A DNA stretch of 32,591 nucleotides from NCBI RefSeq assembly GCF_012276755.1, contig NZ_JAAXKX010000031.1:1-32591 (forward strand). The letters run 5' to 3'. The position numbers and the translations under genes are program-made. Below, in pieces: positions 8,441 through 17,430 of this stretch; the stretch's first letter is position 1, and each line of letters starts with the position of its first letter. This DNA comes from Marichromatium bheemlicum. Lineage in GTDB: Bacteria; Pseudomonadota; Gammaproteobacteria; Chromatiales; Chromatiaceae. The notes beneath the pieces are model-generated. The model was not told where the DNA came from, made no database searches, and saw only the letters and a program-made list of their open reading frames with translations.

Positions 8441-8478
8441 CCCCCCCCCCTTTGAAAAAGGGGGGCAGGGGGGGATTA
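8441..8478. repeat. GC-clamp hairpin repeat, copy 1
   Basis: A C-run, TTT, loop GAA, AAA and GGGGGG, followed by CAGGGGGGGATTA: a perfect 9-bp stem. Same family as bases 136-166 and 8641-8676. Confidence 0.7.
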
Positions 8479-8483
8479 AAACC

Positions 8484-8629
8484 ATTTCCTTATACACAAG
8501 ACAAAAAACAATAACTTACGTGAGCCATTTCAAAGTCTAGATGGACGAAAGTGTAGAGATATAAACCAAAGGCTTACGCTCTAGGTTCGCTCCTCAAAAC
8601 GAACGCTGAGGAGATATGTATAAGGAAAT
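8484..8629. mobile_element. MITE-like element, copy 2
   Basis: A 146-bp copy with perfect 13-bp terminal inverted repeats: ATTTCCTTATACA at the left and TGTATAAGGAAAT at the right. It shares the same internal order of motifs as copy 1 and holds a small internal dyad (CCTCA...TGAGG) near the right end. No ORF. Confidence 0.6.
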
Positions 8630-8640
8630 CCCCTAAAAAA

Positions 8641-8676
8641 CCCCCCCTTTGAAAAAGGGGGGCAAGGGGGGATTAA
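8641..8676. repeat. GC-clamp hairpin repeat, copy 2
   Basis: CCCCCCCTTT-gaa-AAAGGGGGG followed by CAAGGGGGGATTA. It sits directly after MITE-like copy 2, as copy 1 does after its element, so element and clamp were duplicated together. Confidence 0.7.
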
Positions 8677-8752
8677 AAACCCCAGCTAACAACCCAAAAA
8701 AGCAATCCACACAAGGATTAACACCCTAGCCCCAACAGGAGGTTGAAGCGCA

Positions 8753-10216
8753 ATGGAGACGATTGTCGATACACGACAATCAGGGATCAATCAGCAGGCA
8801 CAGGTCTCATTGGCCTCGCTCTCGCGTCTGCACTATCTGCTCTACGCTGCAGATATCTTGGCCCTGCTACTGACCGGGCTCATGGTCTTCGCGTTACTCG
8901 ACCTGAGTTGGACGCCAGAAAGCGTCCTGAGCTATGGCATGGCCGCCACCCTCGCCGCGCTCATCTACAGCTTCTTCGCGTTTCAGAACGGTCTCTATGA
9001 CTGGAAACGACTGCGCGCCAATATCCAACGCCCGACCGTTGCCTTCCAGGCGCAGATCGTCTCCTTCGGTATGCTCCTGCTGATCGGCTTCACCTTCAAG
9101 ATCACCCACGACTTCTCGCGCCTCTGGGCGGGCTTCTGGATGGCTGGATTCTCCGTCCACCTGCTCTCCAGCAGGCTTATCCTCAACGCCTATCTCGCGG
9201 CCCCGCCTCAGAGCAAGCGTGCGGTCCGGCGGGCGGTGATCGTCGGCGCGGGGGAGAACGGTCGTGCGGTGCTCGAACATATCCGTAAGTTCGATCGCCA
9301 AGGGATTCAGGTCGTCGGCTTCATCGACGACCGCGCCAGTGATCGACTGCCTGATGTGCTGGGTGCGCCGCTCCTGGGCCCAACCAGCAAGATCGAGGAT
9401 CTGGTTCGCCGCGAGGTCGCCGACCTGGTGATCATCGCCCTGCCGTGGACCGCCTACGATCGCATCAAGTCCGTTGCCCATCGCCTGGCCACCTGGTCGA
9501 TCGATATCTATCTCGCCACCGGGCGTCTAGGGCTCGACTATGCCGATCGCCCGGTCTTCCGGGTCGGTGGCATGCATGTCCTCAGCCTGCACGACCGTCC
9601 GATCAGCGATTGGAGCGCCATCATCAAGCGTATCGAAGACCTGCTCATCGCCGTCCCGGCGTTGATCCTGGTCTCGCCGATCATGCTGCTGACCGCGATA
9701 GCCATTAAACTCGAGTCGAAAGGGCCGGTGCTCTTCGCCCAGAAGCGCTATGGATTCAACAACAATCTGATCCGGGTCTATAAGTTCCGGTCGATGTATA
9801 CCGACATGACGGATCATCGCTGCGATCGTCAGACGACCAAGAACGACCCACGGATCACTCGGGTTGGTCGTCTCATCCGCAAGACCAGCATCGATGAGCT
9901 ACCACAGCTGTTCAATGTGCTGCTGGGGAATATGTCGATCGTCGGCCCGAGGCCGCATGCCACTGGCACGAAATCAGAAGGAAAATTGCTGGAGGATGTC
10001 GTTCAGGAATATGCCAGACGCCACAAGGTCAAGCCGGGGATTACAGGTTGGGCGCAATGCAATGGCTGGCGGGGAGAGACCGATACCAGGGAGAAGGCGG
10101 AAAGGCGTGTCGAGCACGACCTTTACTACATCGAGAACTGGAGCGTCTTTCTCGATCTGCTGGTGGTGCTGAAAACCGCCTGGATGTTCCTGGGAAAGAA
10201 TGAAAATGCTTACTGA
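8753..10216 (+). CDS. Undecaprenyl-phosphate sugar phosphotransferase, WcaJ type
   Basis: A 487-aa polyprenyl glycosylphosphotransferase that starts repeat-unit synthesis by moving a sugar-1-phosphate (probably glucose) from a UDP-sugar to undecaprenyl phosphate. Four N-terminal TM helices (about 25-140) are followed by a CoA-binding/Rossmann-like cytosolic domain ([16 protein letters not shown]). A fifth membrane segment (about 300-325) leads into the catalytic bacterial sugar transferase domain, with [27 protein letters not shown], the signature VGPRPHA and KPGITGWAQ. The length and the [12 protein letters not shown] motif fit the WcaJ/undecaprenyl-P glucose transferase subgroup. AGGAGG 10 bp upstream supports the start. 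It overlaps the VanZ-like gene by 17 bp. Confidence 0.93.
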   Translation: METIVDTRQSGINQQAQVSLASLSRLHYLLYAADILALLLTGLMVFALLDLSWTPESVLSYGMAATLAALIYSFFAFQNGLYDWKRLRANIQRPTVAFQAQIVSFGMLLLIGFTFKITHDFSRLWAGFWMAGFSVHLLSSRLILNAYLAAPPQSKRAVRRAVIVGAGENGRAVLEHIRKFDRQGIQVVGFIDDRASDRLPDVLGAPLLGPTSKIEDLVRREVADLVIIALPWTAYDRIKSVAHRLATWSIDIYLATGRLGLDYADRPVFRVGGMHVLSLHDRPISDWSAIIKRIEDLLIAVPALILVSPIMLLTAIAIKLESKGPVLFAQKRYGFNNNLIRVYKFRSMYTDMTDHRCDRQTTKNDPRITRVGRLIRKTSIDELPQLFNVLLGNMSIVGPRPHATGTKSEGKLLEDVVQEYARRHKVKPGITGWAQCNGWRGETDTREKAERRVEHDLYYIENWSVFLDLLVVLKTAWMFLGKNENAY

Positions 10217-10604
10217 TCGAGACGTACCCTATCGTCGTGTGCTTGCCTGGAGTCTCCGTGCGCTGTTCCTGGTGATCTTTGCTGTTTGTTGCTATTTCAT
10301 ACTTCGCCAAACACCCACGCAAAACATCTTCGAAAATAGTGATAAATATTTTCATGGCGCTGCATTCTTTGGGATGGTAATCCTGGCCTATGTGGCAGCC
10401 ATGAACAACAGAAAGCTGTTTTTGTCTTTTTTGACGGCAATATTCCTACTTGCCGCGTTTTCTGAGCTTTTGCAGACGAGTAGCCTGTTGCCGATGCGGA
10501 CAGGGAGTAGCGGGGATTTGTTGTCTGATATTTTTGGCTTCTTTGCGGGGTTGTTTATTGTGGGTTTTTTGTCTTTTTGCTTGTTTAATAAAGTCAATCG
10601 TTGA
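10200..10604 (+). CDS. VanZ-like membrane protein
   Basis: 134 aa with four TM helices. VanZ-type signatures are seen in NSDKYFHGAAFFGM (first conserved DK-x-x-H region) and in FSELLQ ... MRTGSSGDLLSDIFGFFAG, the second conserved block. VanZ-family proteins of this small kind are common beside exopolysaccharide genes but have no settled function. An ATG at 10206 is an equally good start. It overlaps the sugar transferase gene by 17 bp, so translation is probably coupled. The GC content falls towards its 3' end. Confidence 0.8.
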   Translation: MKMLTDRDVPYRRVLAWSLRALFLVIFAVCCYFILRQTPTQNIFENSDKYFHGAAFFGMVILAYVAAMNNRKLFLSFLTAIFLLAAFSELLQTSSLLPMRTGSSGDLLSDIFGFFAGLFIVGFLSFCLFNKVNR

Positions 10605-10682
10605 TTTTTGTGTGTTTCCCGCTGCACTGAATGTGTCGCTTCGTCTGAAGATGGATATTCGGCTCGAATGTGGAGTGGGATT

Positions 10683-11114
10683 TTACGAATTGATCCAGCC
10701 CCAGATGCCCAGTGAAAAGCCAGGAAAGAGATCGATGCCGATGGCGGATTTGGCGATATAAAGCGCCAGGAGTCCGATCAAGGTGCAGAGGCTGAGGAAA
10801 ATGAAAATGAAGATGGCTTGCAGCCAGAGCCCAATCTGAAGCTCTCCGCGACTGAGGGTGCGGCGGTTGCGACCGACAAGAAAGACGATGTAGTAGCGGT
10901 AGCGCCAGAGACGCAGGGTGCCGCGCCAATCGATAGCGTGTCGGCCCCAGCTTCGTGCCGCCAGAGCTAGTTTGAGGGCGGATAGCTGTTCTTCGGTGAA
11001 GCTGTCGCGGACGGGCTGCGGAAGGCGTTCCATGAGACCCTGCAGGGCAGGATCTTGGCGCAAGGCTTGAAGGGTTTGGGTTTCGTGCTCAGCTGTGATC
11101 TTGATTGAGTCCAT
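10683..11114 (-). CDS. Small inner-membrane protein of unknown function
   Basis: 143 aa. Residues 1-80 are soluble and helical, with QPVRDSFTEEQLSALKLALA and WGRHAIDWRGTLRLWRYRY. One or two hydrophobic helices follow (about 92-130, IFIFIFLSLCTLIGLLALYI). No enzyme motif is visible. It begins 45 bp after the heparinase-like gene and is the last gene of the minus-strand operon, converging on the VanZ-like gene with a 78-bp gap. I have no safe function for it. Confidence 0.65.
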   Translation of the reverse strand: MDSIKITAEHETQTLQALRQDPALQGLMERLPQPVRDSFTEEQLSALKLALAARSWGRHAIDWRGTLRLWRYRYYIVFLVGRNRRTLSRGELQIGLWLQAIFIFIFLSLCTLIGLLALYIAKSAIGIDLFPGFSLGIWGWINS

Positions 11115-11159
11115 GGGCAGCTTCGATGAGGCGGGGTCGCCGGGCGGGTTGTCTGTGGG

Positions 11160-13016
11160 TCAGGCGATGAGCTTGATGGTCGTGGTCACGCCAGCGGCCG
11201 GCACGAGGCCGTGCCAGGCGATGCGCGGCGCCGGCACCTTTTCGCCAAAGGCGGGCGAGACCCAGCCGCCGCCCGCGCCCAATGCGCCGCCTGAGGCGAT
11301 CCGTAGCTCTCCTGTTGGGTCGAAGCGCATCGCGACGCGGTCGCGTCCGTTGCGTCGGATGATGAGTTGGTGGTCGTCGCGCCTGACTTCGCAGGCTGGA
11401 TCGAGTTGCCACACGACCTCGGCGGGCTGCTGGCCGGATCCGTCGAGCTGATCGTGGATGGAGAAGCCTTGCTCGGTCGCGAATAGCGTTCGGCGGTGGA
11501 TACAGCCAAAGATCGGGCGATAGCCGTCGTGACTGGCCGTGACCGACCAATTGTCGCCCTCGCGCACGTCTTCGAGGGTTACACGGGCCTTGTGTGACCA
11601 GTTGAAGGGGCCTGCGATCCGGCTCTGATCGACGGCTGCGAGCGTAAGGGTATTGTGTGCCCGCGTTCCCCGGAACCAGTCGCGCCAGGCACCGCCTGAG
11701 TGATACAGATAGGTGCCTGGATCGACGAACAGTGGTTCGCCGTCGAGTGTAGCGACTACGGCCAGGGCGTCGGCATGGCCATGGGCGGCAATCGACAGAT
11801 ATCCCAAGGGGCCGTGATCGAAAACCAGTTGCAGCGCTTGCTTGCCGTGCTGTTCATGAATCACTGTGTAACCGCCAGTATGAAAAGTCTTGATTCCCTG
11901 GCGCTTAGGCGTGGAGTCGGCGAAGCGACGACAGACGCTGACCGGGTAGGACGGATCCATCGGGCCGAGGCACAGCACCCGCCCTTCGTCATCGTCGCCG
12001 ATAGCCGGAACGCGACCGGCGGGATCGGTCAACCAGCCGGTGAAGTCGGCGAAGGCGACGAGCCGCTCGCGAATCGTCTCGGGGAGCGGTCGGCCGGCAG
12101 CCTCGGCGGTTTGAGCGCACAGCCATAGAAATTCTGCACTGAAGGCACCATAGGTCGGCGACTGCTCGGCCGGGACGCCATCCGGATAAAACTGCTTATT
12201 GGCCTCTTCAGTGAGGATGCGCCTGCTCTTGGTTTCCAAGCGTGCAGCGAGTGGTAGGTCGGGCATCGCCAGGGCTGTCAGGAATTCGCCCGCCGTCTCT
12301 GCGATCAAATGGTTGTTGGCCGATGAGTAGCGGGAAGGGTAGCGGTCCATCCAGACGGCTTGGGCGTGCAGTATGGCGCGGATCCGGGCGATAGTCGTTG
12401 GCGAGAGCCGGTCGCCGCACAGGGTCGTCACCACCAGCAGGCTGATGGCACGCAAGCCGAGTTCGATCCCGGAATTCCAACCGAGGCCGCGAAAGGGGGG
12501 ATTGACCGTCGTCCAGCTTTGAATCGCGGACTCGATGGCTGCTAGAGCTGCGGGATCTCCGGTGTTGCATACCTGGAGTGCCAAGGGTTGCAGGAATTGC
12601 AACCGGTTGATCTCCCAAACATATTTGATGTCGCCCAGGCGGCGTTCGTGGCGATAGGGAATATCGAAACAGTAAACGTCTTGGCCCGGCCAGAAGTCGC
12701 CGGTCACGGGGTCCAGACGCCATAGCTCGGGCGGGAACAGTGTCTTGGGTGGGCGTGGGGGCCAAGTGACGCCGAGTGCGGCAAACTCGCCAGCTAGCAG
12801 GCGTTTGGTTTCGCAGCCTAGCCAAGCGCTATCACCCTGTGTTTCAAGGTGTTCACTCAGGCCCGGCAAGGTGGGGACTGGGCCAGGACATTGATAACGG
12901 TCCCAGCCTTCAAGATTGCCACGTGCCAGGGATTTCTTCGCCTTTTCGCGGACCCGGTGGGCGATCTCGGCGAGGCTCATGGAGCGCAGGCGGTTAAGGA
13001 CCCAAAAAAGATTCAT
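11160..13016 (-). CDS. Heparinase II/III-like polysaccharide lyase
   Basis: 618 aa. The N-terminal half is the alpha/alpha toroid of heparinase II/III-type lyases, with the conserved NNHLIAETAGEF block (about 225-236) and PDGVPAEQSPTYGAF. The C-terminal half is the beta-sandwich heparinase domain, with HGHADAL (about 420), FVDPGTYLYH and FRGTRAHNTLTL, all typical. Such lyases cut uronic-acid polymers and are common in bacterial exopolysaccharide loci, where they trim or clear polymer. No signal peptide is obvious (MNLFWVLNRLRSMSLAEIA), so the location is unclear. The ATG overlaps the stop of the CapK-like gene by 4 bp (ATGA). Confidence 0.9.
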   Translation of the reverse strand: MNLFWVLNRLRSMSLAEIAHRVREKAKKSLARGNLEGWDRYQCPGPVPTLPGLSEHLETQGDSAWLGCETKRLLAGEFAALGVTWPPRPPKTLFPPELWRLDPVTGDFWPGQDVYCFDIPYRHERRLGDIKYVWEINRLQFLQPLALQVCNTGDPAALAAIESAIQSWTTVNPPFRGLGWNSGIELGLRAISLLVVTTLCGDRLSPTTIARIRAILHAQAVWMDRYPSRYSSANNHLIAETAGEFLTALAMPDLPLAARLETKSRRILTEEANKQFYPDGVPAEQSPTYGAFSAEFLWLCAQTAEAAGRPLPETIRERLVAFADFTGWLTDPAGRVPAIGDDDEGRVLCLGPMDPSYPVSVCRRFADSTPKRQGIKTFHTGGYTVIHEQHGKQALQLVFDHGPLGYLSIAAHGHADALAVVATLDGEPLFVDPGTYLYHSGGAWRDWFRGTRAHNTLTLAAVDQSRIAGPFNWSHKARVTLEDVREGDNWSVTASHDGYRPIFGCIHRRTLFATEQGFSIHDQLDGSGQQPAEVVWQLDPACEVRRDDHQLIIRRNGRDRVAMRFDPTGELRIASGGALGAGGGWVSPAFGEKVPAPRIAWHGLVPAAGVTTTIKLIA

Positions 13017-14326
13017 GATGCTATGGTCCGAACGACCAACGGTGCTTTACCTCTCTTTGTGCGATAGAGGCGATCAACACAAACGACTTCGATTTTCATG
13101 CTCTCAGGAATTTTTTGACGTGCCTGATGAAGGATCAATTTCTCTGTTTCTTGTGAATAGCCAGGCATGGGTAGCACATGAATTTGAATCGTATCTAAGG
13201 CTGTCTGGTGTAGTTGCATCTGCACCACATCTGGAATATCGCGTACGATAGAACCAAGACCTTTTAGGCGCCCACCTTCCGGTGATATCAGATAGTCGGA
13301 TTGACGCCCGGAAACCCCGAAGAAAGGGCGAATGCCAAGACAGATTTCTGATATTTCGCTTTCTGTCAGGCCTTTGGGAGCTCTTGCATAATCGCCTGTG
13401 CGATAACGCACTAGCGGCTGTGCTTCGTTCCAATAGGGGGTTCCGACAATTTCGTAAAAGTCGAATTCTGGATCGTCGTATGAAAACACTAATTCGACAT
13501 GGCCATAGGCTGGTAAGAAGTAGTGTTCACCAACCCTTGTCGAATAGGAGGCGCAGACCCGCTCGGCCTGGCCATAATAATCAATGATAGGTACGCATAA
13601 CATAGAGCGCGCCTGCTCGTTCATCTCGGGTGTTAGCACTTCAGACGAGGAAAATACTAACTTGAGCGTCGGCAGTTCAAAACGGCCTTCAGGAGCGAGG
13701 CGACATAGCATTTTTAGGGATGTAGGGTAAACCCAGAGTAATTCAGGCTGAAATTGACGCAGCGCCTCAATATAGAAAGATATTGTGCTGGCATTGAGAT
13801 GATTTGAAGATAATGAAAGTTGCTTTCCTCCATGCCTTTTAATCCAGAAAGGGGGCGTTAAGTCTGATGGGTCTTTAACCGTTTCGCCACGTAAAATAGC
13901 AATCCGCGATTTTTTCCAGGAAACGCCGTTCAATGCTGCTAAATGATCGAAAACAGCTTGCTCGAAAACAACAGACCTCCATGAGCGAACGCACTTAAGC
14001 GGGATGCCAGTTGTTCCTCCCGTAGTCGCCTTGCTTAGTGGTAGAAAACTACGGCGTCTGAATAGGTTGTGTGCATCACGAAGGGTTTCTTTTTCTAAGT
14101 AAGGCCAAAGATAATCATTTTCTTGAATGTTTCGTGTGTGTGCATAAGGCGTTTGTATGGCAGTCTTATGTGCTGTTTCTAACAGGCGGTCCGTTATTAG
14201 CTTGCGCTCATTGAATGATGCATGATCTATTTTCTGCAGCAATGCGCGAAAATATCCATAAAAACCAGGGGTGCGTCGGATTAGATCACCGACTGCAATA
14301 TTTTTTAGCCATGATCTTACGGTCAT
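13013..14326 (-). CDS. CapK/PaaK-like adenylate-forming protein
   Basis: 437 aa, phenylacetate-CoA ligase-like family as seen in capsule clusters (CapK). The ATP-binding loop is LSKATTGGTTGIPLK (about 97-111). Later motifs are IDYYGQAERVCAS, the LVRYRTGDYA region (core RTGD) and the C-terminal GRQSDYLISPEGGRLKG, where the lid domain begins. The family activates carboxylates as acyl-adenylates; in polysaccharide clusters the substrate is unknown and could be an acyl or amino-acid decoration of a sugar. 4-bp overlaps with both neighbours show tight operon coupling. Confidence 0.85.
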   Translation of the reverse strand: MTVRSWLKNIAVGDLIRRTPGFYGYFRALLQKIDHASFNERKLITDRLLETAHKTAIQTPYAHTRNIQENDYLWPYLEKETLRDAHNLFRRRSFLPLSKATTGGTTGIPLKCVRSWRSVVFEQAVFDHLAALNGVSWKKSRIAILRGETVKDPSDLTPPFWIKRHGGKQLSLSSNHLNASTISFYIEALRQFQPELLWVYPTSLKMLCRLAPEGRFELPTLKLVFSSSEVLTPEMNEQARSMLCVPIIDYYGQAERVCASYSTRVGEHYFLPAYGHVELVFSYDDPEFDFYEIVGTPYWNEAQPLVRYRTGDYARAPKGLTESEISEICLGIRPFFGVSGRQSDYLISPEGGRLKGLGSIVRDIPDVVQMQLHQTALDTIQIHVLPMPGYSQETEKLILHQARQKIPESMKIEVVCVDRLYRTKRGKAPLVVRTIAS

Positions 14327-15402
14327 GAGGCAGATTGATTCCAGATTTTTAAAAGTTTTTGTGCATATACATCGATATCGAGATGCTGGCGATGAAAATC
14401 GGCAGCTGCTGCTCCCAACTGTTGACGTAATGCGGGATTGTTAATTAGTTGATGAAGTGCGGTAGAGAGTGCCAAAACATCCCCTGGCGGGACCAATAGC
14501 CCGTTTTCACCATCAGTCAGAATATCCTCGATCGCGCCGACAGGCGTGGCTACCACGGCCAAGCCCGCCGCCATTCCTTCAATTACCGACATCGGAAGAT
14601 TCTCATCAAAGGATGGCAGCGTCAGGATAGCAGCCTTGTCCATCAGTGCTGTCACACCAGCGGAATCGATCCAGCCCGGAAGCTCGACGCGATCAGTCAA
14701 CCCCAGTTCGCTGATGCGAGCGCGCGCGGTCTTCAAATCGCCGTCCCCGGCGATCACCGCCGTCCAGTTCGGCAATGACTTCAACTGTCCCAGGGCTTCG
14801 ATCAATTGAGGAACCCCTTTGCCTGCGCTGACCCGGCCGAGAAAGAGGATCATGGGTGCTTGCGTTGAATTGCACTGCACGCGGGGTGATCGGCGCGTCG
14901 CATTCGGAAGGATGATAACCCGGTCTTGGGTTTCTGGTACGGATTGAATCACAAAGTTCTTCCATACTTCACCCAGGACTATAATTCTTTTTGCGTTCGC
15001 AAACAGTGAATGGATCTCGCGCTGAATTAATCGATTCTGCTTGCGCCAAAAATCTCTATACAAACCACCATGCAAATTAATGACATAGGGCAGCCCAGTC
15101 AACGACGCTATCTTGGCAACGATCAGTTTTCGCCAAGTGCTGCCGTAGCTTGCGAGATTGATGTGAACAAGATCCAGGCGCCCCGTGAGACGTAGAGACA
15201 GCATCCTTGCAATAAACCTGAGTAGATAAAAAGGAGAGAGTAAGATCGACCCTGGTCCGCGCGTTGTTCCAAAGGTTACTGATAGGTTGAGTGGCGGATC
15301 TTGCGCTAGCGCTGCACGCAATTCATCCATGATGCGGTCGATGCCGCCTTTGCCGTTCTTGCCAAGCGGAGTGGCGATTAAGATATGCAGGGGTTTGGTC
15401 AC
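14323..15402 (-). CDS. Glycosyltransferase family 4
   Basis: 359-aa retaining GT-B glycosyltransferase. The N-terminal acceptor domain has ATPLGKNGKGGIDRIMDEL (a glycine-rich loop) and LVHINLASYGS. The C-terminal donor domain has ILFLGRVSAGKGVPQLIEA, RVELPGWI and the EX7E motif (ENLPMSVIE, about 265-273), followed by GLAVVATPVGAIEDI. The start is a GTG; no ATG fits the frame nearby, and the IS481 remnant lies just upstream. It overlaps the CapK-like gene by 4 bp. It probably adds one sugar of the repeat unit. Confidence 0.9.
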   Translation of the reverse strand: MTKPLHILIATPLGKNGKGGIDRIMDELRAALAQDPPLNLSVTFGTTRGPGSILLSPFYLLRFIARMLSLRLTGRLDLVHINLASYGSTWRKLIVAKIASLTGLPYVINLHGGLYRDFWRKQNRLIQREIHSLFANAKRIIVLGEVWKNFVIQSVPETQDRVIILPNATRRSPRVQCNSTQAPMILFLGRVSAGKGVPQLIEALGQLKSLPNWTAVIAGDGDLKTARARISELGLTDRVELPGWIDSAGVTALMDKAAILTLPSFDENLPMSVIEGMAAGLAVVATPVGAIEDILTDGENGLLVPPGDVLALSTALHQLINNPALRQQLGAAAADFHRQHLDIDVYAQKLLKIWNQSAS

Positions 15403-15542
15403 TGTCGAATGCTCATTTAGAGATGATTAGGTGAATATCTGTTACGTCCCGTGTGATCATATTCCCCGTCGAAGCGATCCTTTGTTCCGAGCCCGCGAGG
15501 TGTTGGAGCTTTTGATTCACGAAGCCACCGCGCGCGCAATAG

Positions 15543-16205
15543 TCCACAGCTCGGCACAAGAATGCCCGCACCACCCCAGCGATTCGTCGTGAGCTGCAGG
15601 CCTCGACGTTGCCGACCAAGGTCTTGGCCGCGCAGTACAACCTCTCGCCCCTGACGGTGCGCAAGTGGCGTCGGCGTGATGGCGTCGAGGACGCCTCGCA
15701 CCGCCCGCATCGACTCTCCACGACGCTCTCGCCGGCGCAGGAAGTCCTTGTGGTGGCGCTGCGTGAGGCGCTGTTGCTGCCGCTCGATGACCTGTTGGTG
15801 GTGACCCGTGAGTTCATCCACCCCAAGGCCTCGCGCTCGGCGCTCGATCGCTGCTTGCGCCGCCACGGCGTCTCCAACCTCAAGACCCTGATCCCGCAGG
15901 AGGCCGACGCCACGAAGCGCCCGGTCAAGACCTTCAAGGACTATGAACCGGGGTTCGTCCATGTCGACGTCAAGTATCTGCCCCAGATGCCTGATGAGGA
16001 CCGGCGCCGCTATCTCTTCGCCGCCATCGACCGCGCTACCCGCTGGGTCTATGTCGAGATCCTCGACGACAAGTCAGCAGCCTCGGCCAGTGGCTTTATC
16101 GAGCGCTTGATCGCCAAGGCCCCGTTCGCCCTCTCAAGGATTGGGCACAGAAACGACCAGAGCTATTCAATGAGCGGGTATAAAATATCAGGGGGCTCGA
16201 GAGTT
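15543..16205 (+). pseudogene. Truncated IS481-family transposase
   Basis: After a stop at 15540-15542 the frame is open through KNARTTPAIRRELQAS, an N-terminal HTH (VLAAQYNLSPLTVRKWRR) and the first part of the DDE core (PGFVHVDVKYLPQMPDEDRR, YLFAAIDRATRWVYVE), as in IS481 transposases. No proper start codon remains. At about 16125-16130 the sequence jumps, out of frame, to the family's C-terminal end: PLKDWAQKRPELFNERV then a stop at 16181. The same tail, better preserved, is at 19886-19960. The middle of the gene, including the later catalytic residues, has been deleted. The far end of the remnant supplies the last codons and stop of the wzy-like gene on the other strand. Confidence 0.85.
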
Positions 16206-17423
16206 AGTTAGATGAAATTGTTTGATGTTGGGAATGGGGTTTTTCCGATATAGGGCTATCTGTTGAGATACGATTAATGCTAAAACGAATACATATGATG
16301 CTGTTGGTCTTGAGATGATGCCATTGCTTAAGACGGCGCTAACAGTGACATATAGCCATATTGCGTTCCATGAGTGTGACCGCGTGACGGATAGGTAAAG
16401 ATAAATAAGCATGGCTGCTACTAGTGTAAGCCCCGCTAATCCTTGTTCATATAGTATTCGAATAATGTCGTTATGGCTGTCTTTTTCTTCCCACCACCAA
16501 ACAGAACTGAAAGTGACATTGCTTCCTAAGCCTGTGCCAAATAGTAGCTCGATTGTTGGTCTTTCAGAGATTGTTGATAATCTTGAAAGCCACTCTGTAG
16601 TTCTTCCAGAAGAAAATTTTTCTATTTCTGAAAAAGAACTAAACTGCAGTAAATAAAATAAGATAAGAGTGAAAATGGCCGTAAGCCCGAGTATTTGTGT
16701 AGGTCTGTATTTTTTTTGAAATAAAACCAGAAATAGATAAGTTGCGGAAACGAGCAGGCCCATTGTTGCGGTTCTTACTCCCCAGCCAATTGCGATCATG
16801 TAAACAAAAAAAGCAATTAAAATCGTTAATGTGCTTTTATACCAAGGTTTCTTCATGATCATAACAGCAATCGCTGTTGATGATAATGCGACATAAGCTG
16901 ATGTGTGTGTTCCGCTGAAATACGCTGGTGACCACTCTTTTCCGTTTCTAAAAGAAGGTTCAACTAAAAAAAAGCCAGCAATTATTAAAAATGAAATAAA
17001 GAAAAGTAGCGCAGGAATTCCATTAATAATATTTTGGCATTTCTTTTGATTTAAAAGAAATGCAGCGAGTATTGTCATCGGCCCCAAAAGCTTTGCATTT
17101 ATAAATAAAGCCTCAGCTATGCTGCGTTCGTTGATGAATTGGGAAATTAGTCCAGTAATTAGAATTGATATTATGTAGGTAATAAAAAGCCATTTGCGTT
17201 TGGTCGGTGGAGAGAGAGATAGCCCTAAAATCGCAAGAAAAAAAATTGCAGCATCTATAGTTTTGGGGAAAATTGCAAATTCCGATGCTATCTCGAATTC
17301 GTTTTCTGAAAGAAGCGCGGAAGATGCTAATTTCATTCCAACCAATAGAATAAAGCTCAGCGTGTACAAGGGTAAAAATTTAATTTTCCATTGACTGGCG
17401 ATTCTTTCTTTTTTGTTTATCAT
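16188..17423 (-). CDS. Wzy-like O-antigen/EPS polymerase
   Basis: 411 aa with about 10-12 TM helices and a large loop before the last third, typical of O-antigen polymerase/ligase proteins. Family-like motifs are SGTHTSAYVAL (about 175), GWGVRTATMGLL, FGTGLGSN and SHNDIIRILYEQGLAGL (the conserved H-N-D-x-x-x-x-x-x-x-x-G region of the Wzy_C domain). The gene is much more A/T-rich than its neighbours, as O-unit polymerase genes often are. It starts 7 bp after the flippase gene. The last codons (TNSRAP-stop) lie in the IS481 remnant, so the native C terminus may have been changed by a few residues. Confidence 0.8.
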   Translation of the reverse strand: MINKKERIASQWKIKFLPLYTLSFILLVGMKLASSALLSENEFEIASEFAIFPKTIDAAIFFLAILGLSLSPPTKRKWLFITYIISILITGLISQFINERSIAEALFINAKLLGPMTILAAFLLNQKKCQNIINGIPALLFFISFLIIAGFFLVEPSFRNGKEWSPAYFSGTHTSAYVALSSTAIAVMIMKKPWYKSTLTILIAFFVYMIAIGWGVRTATMGLLVSATYLFLVLFQKKYRPTQILGLTAIFTLILFYLLQFSSFSEIEKFSSGRTTEWLSRLSTISERPTIELLFGTGLGSNVTFSSVWWWEEKDSHNDIIRILYEQGLAGLTLVAAMLIYLYLSVTRSHSWNAIWLYVTVSAVLSNGIISRPTASYVFVLALIVSQQIALYRKNPIPNIKQFHLTNSRAP

Positions 17424-17430
17424 TGATGTT

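Larger units (their letters stand above)
8073..8752. other. 680-bp AT-rich gap with tandem MITE-like repeats
   Basis: There is no credible coding sequence. Composition changes sharply from the GC-rich genes on each side to A/T-rich DNA. A perfect 14-bp palindrome, TGCCCCATGGGGCA (8075-8088), follows the stop codon of the preceding gene. From 8285 a unit of about 199 bp is present twice in tandem: a MITE-like element plus a GC-clamp hairpin (see separate entries). The last 70 bp lead to a strong Shine-Dalgarno (AGGAGG, 8737-8742) for the glycosyltransferase gene at 8753. A promoter for that gene should lie here, but I cannot pick one with confidence. Confidence 0.7.

Noticed and set aside
8285-8680. 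Tandem repeats as a CRISPR array
   Set aside because: There are only two long imperfect units, with inverted ends and no short identical repeats or spacers, and no cas genes.
15413-15962. Two minus-strand frames of 174-181 aa
   Set aside because: Both are opposite to the IS481 transposase remnant, whose plus-strand translation is recognisable; no family motif is seen on the minus strand.
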